The translations under genes and the position numbers were made by a program. The notes under the pieces are model-generated. The model was not told the DNA's origin. It searched no databases and was given only the letters and a program-made list of their open reading frames with translations. This document shows, piece by piece, positions 59,817 to 64,000 of a DNA stretch of 64,000 bases. Source of the stretch: Synanceia verrucosa (lineage: Eukaryota; Chordata; Actinopteri; Perciformes; Synanceiidae); the NCBI GenBank assembly GCA_029721515.1, contig CM056550.1:20769119-20833118 (forward strand), written 5' to 3'. Position 1 is the stretch's first letter. Every line of letters starts with the position of its first letter.

Positions 59817-60409
59817 TTATTGATTTAATGATGACTAAAATCATATTGATTAAACAGTTGTTGTTAATGACCATGAATATATATAGTACAGTATGTATAA
59901 AAGAGCCGGTGGACCCAGCTGAGAGTTACAGATCAAAATGACCTGACTGCACCTCCCAGAGAGAAAACTGAACTAAAAGCATCCAGAAACAATTAGCTGA
60001 AATATGGATCGGTGATGCTTCAGCGGAATCAATAGCTTTTATCAGCATTATCACCACACTGAAACTTTTTTTGGGTCTCAGGGACAGGGAGGTTGGATTG
60101 GTTTCAGCTGGAAATTTGTCTCAGGCATTTGGCTCACAGCTTAATGAAATACAGAGAGTGGCTGGGCACAAAACATCTAATTAATTAAATGCATTTTGCC
60201 ACTCCTTGACAGCGAGAAAAGGAAATCATTCAGCTCTGAGCAGCTGCAAAGTGGGGTTTTGTTTCTTTCTTTTTCTGCTGGTATCAAGGATCCGACATGT
60301 TGGTCCACTTTACCTCCATCTCTTCATTCATTTCAATAATTCATGAAAATCATTTGAGTCAAAGAGCTTTTCAGTCAAGGATGGGACTGAGCATTTCTTT
60401 TTCCTCAAA
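59817..60409. other. No gene; possible conserved sequence at 60000-60250
   Basis: Complex unique sequence with TCTAATTAATTAAATGC near 60175; could be conserved non-coding DNA. Nothing firmer. Confidence 0.3.
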
Positions 60410-60485
60410 TTAATAATAATAATAACTTTTATTTGTTAGGCACCTTTTGAGACACTCAAGGTCGCCTTACAGAGCAGATAAAACA
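60410..60485 (-). mobile_element. LINE/SINE-type terminal fragment
   Basis: AATAATAATAACTTTTATTT then GTTAGGCACCTTTTGAGACA and CTCAAGGTCGCCTTACAGAG matches the widespread fish motif TTTTATTTATATAGCACCTT. It is preceded by a short AAT repeat, as at the 3' end of a retroelement on the minus strand. Confidence 0.55.
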
Positions 60486-60624
60486 AGAATGCAAACACGT
60501 TAAAAAATATTAAAATACATATTTTTTTTTAAAAAAATTGACAGAACAGTGCAGCTTCTGAAGTGTCAATAAAATGAATCAATCTCTAAACTGTGTTTAT
60601 TAGCCTATGGTTTGAGGACTTTCT

Positions 60625-60821
60625 GAAGGTGAAAGTGTCCTCTAATAAAACATGAATGGAACAAGGTAAAAACAAACATTTTTTTTCATGATGAAATAGA
60701 GAGTCTCTTCTTTCATTTGAGCTATTCAGTGTTTTCAGAGACACAGTGCAAAAGACTCAAAATGGCCAAAAAGACTAGCACAATTCACTTTCATTTTTAA
60801 AAAGGGCTGGCACTCAAAAAG
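60625..60821 (+). mobile_element. piggyBac-like MITE, copy 13, right part
   Basis: It starts within the core (GAAGGTGAAAGTGTCCTC), continues ATGAATGGAACAAGG and TCATGATGAAATAGAGAG, and ends GGCTGGCACTCAAAAAG before TTAA (60822-60825). The left half is missing. Confidence 0.8.
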
Positions 60822-60825
60822 TTAA

Positions 60826-62283
60826 TGGTAAGACCGATGATGCTGTCAACTCTTTTCCAATGACAGTAGCAAGCAGCAGCACTCAAAAGTTGCCATGTTG
60901 GCACCATTGACAGGCCGACCCTTCAGGCCTCCCTCCCCCCAAATTATCCGTCTGAACATAAACAACCAACATGACTATCACTAAAATTACAGCTGACGAG
61001 CACTGAGTGTCATTACAGCGCCGTGTTTTCCTTGGTCACAGTATTTGATTTATTTAATTTATTTCAACCAGCACCTTTCATCAAAAGCTCAAAAAAACAA
61101 AAAAACAAAGCACTACGTTCACAAGATTTATTTTTCATCTGTATTCTCTAGAGGCTTCAAAATAAACAAAAGGAATTCACTTGAGGGACACTTCCGCAAA
61201 GGAAACGCTCATCCGGTTGGATTTAGTGGGAAAGACTCTCCATTTTTCAGAATCCGAGCAGCAAGCGGCGAGGATTTTGCAGCGAGAACTAATCCGCTCT
61301 TAACAAACACACACATGAACATTAAGTCTTGGTTAAATCAGCAATACCAAAAGCTTAGCACACATAAGGAGGAGGCCGGGGTGGTGGAGGGAGCTGGGAG
61401 CTGGGGTGGCTAATGGCATTGGCACGAGTGTATCAGCGAAGTAACAGGAAGTGCCAGGTTGGTTATAGCCCACACGTACAGCGGACACACGAACACGGCT
61501 GGACTTTTCTCCAACAACAATGAATCACAATTAGTTTGACGTGTTTCCTTCTTTAGTAATTACTCATTTCAAGGAGAACAACATGGTTTCATGTGTAATC
61601 ACAGCAGTGCATGTGTGGGTGTACAACAGTTTCCCGATTTTCTTTCTGTTAATAATCAACCATTGTTTGTTGTTAATATCACATCATTTCCCATCAAATA
61701 ATTCACTTGTATTGTGACTTGTTTCCATTTATTTCATATAGTATTTATGAAATTGAAAGGATTTTATTGCCACACTTTCTCTACTCTCATTTATATTTTA
61801 TCCAAATGGCACAGTAACTTAATGTGCTTTTACTTTAGTCTTTTTTTCTCTCCTTTATTTAATTTTGTGCTGTTGAATTTCAATAAACAGAATAAATATA
61901 TGCAAAGAAATAACTTCTGATAGTATGGATGTCCATATGTGTGTGTAGGCGTTTGTTCTGGAGGTCAGCGTAAACTTTCCCTGCGATGCCAATTAATTCA
62001 TCACCAGTAAATATCTCAAGCTACTGAATGCAAAAAAAAAATGTCCCTAATTTTCTGTTGATAAGTCAGATGTGATATGAAAAGTTTTCTTAACAGAGAA
62101 AAAATAAGAATACATAGAATTCCTGTGACCTTGGTGATGCAGTAAACACATTCCGGCTGTTATTAGAACTGTAGGAGTCATTATCGCTTTAAATACATTT
62201 ACATTGTTGCACCCGTAAAAGATATCAACAACAACAATAAAATATTATATTCTGATTATCCTTTAAACTTGTGTCAGGCAACT
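60826..62283. other. No gene recognised
   Basis: The 122-codon frame at 61045-61413 has no domain or splice context. Nothing else supported. Confidence 0.45.
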
Positions 62284-62287
62284 TTAA

Positions 62288-62718
62288 CTCGTTGAGTGTC
62301 AGTTGTTTTATAAAACAGAAAGTGTCGTTCCAGCATTTTTGCCCATTTTGAGTCATAGTTCAAGACCCACAGAATATTTTGTACTATGTCTCTGAAAACA
62401 CTGAATAGCTCAAATGAAAGAAGAGACTCTCAATTTCATCATGAAAAAATGTTTGTTTTTATCTTTTTCCATTCTTGTTTTATCAGAGGTAGAGTAGAAG
62501 ACACTTTCACCAAAATCACCACTTTTTATCGAGATTATTTGTTTTGTTCTCTAAGCACTTCCTGCTTTGATCTCTGTGGTGTATATCATCTCTTTATGCT
62601 CTGACTACATCTCCCAGAAGCCCCAAAAATACTCACAGGCTGTGGGAGACTGCGATCAAAGACCCGCTGCCAAAAAAAAACACCTTGACGTTGAAATACA
62701 TCAATGGCACTCAAAGAG
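62288..62718 (-). mobile_element. piggyBac-like MITE, copy 14, complete
   Basis: TTAA (62284-62287) then CTCGTTGAGTGTCAG, and at the other end GGCACTCAAAGAG then TTAA (62719-62722). It is 431 bp with the single-terminus form. The core is identical in order to copy 10 in reverse. The 72-codon frame at 62386 (MSLKTLNSSNERRDS...) repeats that of copy 3. Confidence 0.9.
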
Positions 62719-62722
62719 TTAA

Positions 62723-63159
62723 GCTACATATGAGAAAACAGCAGACCACATTATCTGCTGCAGCTTTGTACAGCACCTCCAGAAGAAACAAGTCTGTCAC
62801 TAAATACACTCTGTGCATTATTTAAATGCACAATCTTTGGTATGAAGCTCCAAGAAAACATCAGCTGAGGCAACACATGTCCGAAGCCTCTATGAGCAAA
62901 AAAACAGCATAAAAGCACATTAACAGGACTAAGAAGACACACTCTGATGCAGCCAAATGCCCAAATAACCTTTTCTTTTTGCTTTATGACCAATTAAATG
63001 CATCATGAAAATGAAAAACAGCAGTTCCTCTGAGATGTTCCAATGGACACCCTCATATTTTGACTTGATGATTACGAAGGTTATTACAGTGAATTCTGAG
63101 GGGAGGCGGCTGCATTGCTGGGGATTTGGACATGAGACATGTACAATCATAAACTCTGA
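62723..63159. other. No gene recognised
   Basis: Nothing supported. Confidence 0.5.
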
Positions 63160-63420
63160 GTAAAATAGAATAGAATAGATCTTTATTGTCATTGTCATTT
63201 AACAATAACAGGCAGTTTAGCAGCTCTTTGCCTTGGCAGCAGTGAAAACACGAAATAGATGTTAAATAGCATATAGAAATAGTGTAAAATAGGATGGAAT
63301 AAGTAATAGAAGTATATGTGGTATTAGGATGAATATGTACATGATATACACAATGGACATGGTAGTTATTTACATACAAAAATCAGCGGTGCATTCAGTG
63401 CAAACAACCAGGCGCTGCAG
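63160..63420 (-). mobile_element. LINE-type 3' end remnant
   Basis: AATAGAATAGAATAGATCTT then TATTGTCATTGTCATTTAAC reads on the minus strand as a body ending ATGACAATAAAGAT plus (CTATT)n, a common fish LINE/SINE 3' end. The following AT-rich AATAG/GTAAAATAGG sequence to about 63400 is the likely decayed body. Confidence 0.55.
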
Positions 63421-64000
63421 TGATTGCTGAGTGCTGCTGAAGGCCCATTGACTCACAGTGATTAGCGTCTTTTGTTCCCTCATGGTTGGGTTGTACACCT
63501 CTGGATCACCAGATGTGTTTCTTTAAAAGCTGACGTGTTTCAACTTTTCTTCCAGAAGACGCTGTATGTTTTTGGCCCACTCAGTCACATGCCAAACATG
63601 CCACCCACACTGAAAATGAATGGATGACGGGTGAACATGTGTGTGTTCACTGCACTGTTGGATCTGGGTCACCTTCTCTGGATGCTGGATATAATATGTC
63701 AACCAATCTCTTCTTCACTAACCTGACGTCAATGAGCGAGATTTTCATCGGACCAGATAGGTTCCCTATCTGAAAGATCTTATAATCAGTAGGAAGAGAC
63801 TGGTTAAAAAAAATTAGACGGTGTTTAACACGATGGACGAAGAAATGCTGTTTGTGGAAGTCCATAATAATATTATAATATCATAACATAGCGGAGCTGC
63901 AACAGACAGACGTCAGCGTTGTTCTGCATTCAGTGGAAATTAAAGGTTACACTTCCAGGGGCAAGTAGTTTTATGAAAAGACAAAGCAACATCATGGTGG
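63421..64000. other. No gene recognised
   Basis: Nothing supported up to the window end. Confidence 0.5.

Overview
This is vertebrate nuclear DNA, almost certainly from a ray-finned fish of the percomorph kind. It is AT-rich, with (TA)n/(CA)n microsatellites, 5'-truncated Tc1-like transposases of the type common in fish, many short non-autonomous DNA transposons, and a tRNA-headed SINE. It contains no operons, no prokaryotic genes and no long intact ORFs. About 64 kb of mostly intronic or intergenic sequence holds one well-supported exon candidate.

Gene content: on the minus strand at 45769-45898, inside a CpG-rich block (about 45790-46640), lies a likely first coding exon. It encodes a signal peptide and ends in a strong phase-1 splice donor (CAAG|GTAGG). 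The remaining exons must lie at lower coordinates, probably beyond the left edge, so 1-45768 may be largely intron 1 of that gene. A weaker exon-like segment on the plus strand (44018-44136) has good splice sites on both sides. I could not name either gene.

Mobile elements: the window is a fossil bed. (i) Fourteen copies or fragments of one piggyBac-like MITE have TTAA targets and ends reading CTCATTGAGTGCC. (ii) Three hAT-like non-autonomous families occur, several copies with 8-bp target duplications readable by eye (15284-15964, 31598-32407, 40634-40978, 44190-44653, 22760-23894). (iii) Two are fold-back elements flanked by TTAA (19270-19622, 39040-39320). (iv) Two are Tc1-like transposase remnants (21268-21707, 23191-23750). 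(v) Several LINE/SINE 3' tails are present. Nesting is frequent: 22752-23902 is a hAT-like copy containing a piggyBac-type MITE joined to a Tc1 remnant, and 52090-52800 is one hAT-like element containing part of another.

The most unusual object is at 59290-59816 on the minus strand. A nearly full-length U1 snRNA sequence, beginning exactly at U1 nucleotide 1, is joined precisely to the 5' end of a tRNA-derived SINE with A and B boxes, which runs into a LINE-type 3' tail and a (TTC)n tract. This looks like a chimeric U1-SINE retrocopy made by template switching, or a SINE with a U1 leader.

The rest is unannotated sequence. Gaps over 300 bases are listed with what I saw in them. Some may contain conserved enhancers, which cannot be judged without alignment.
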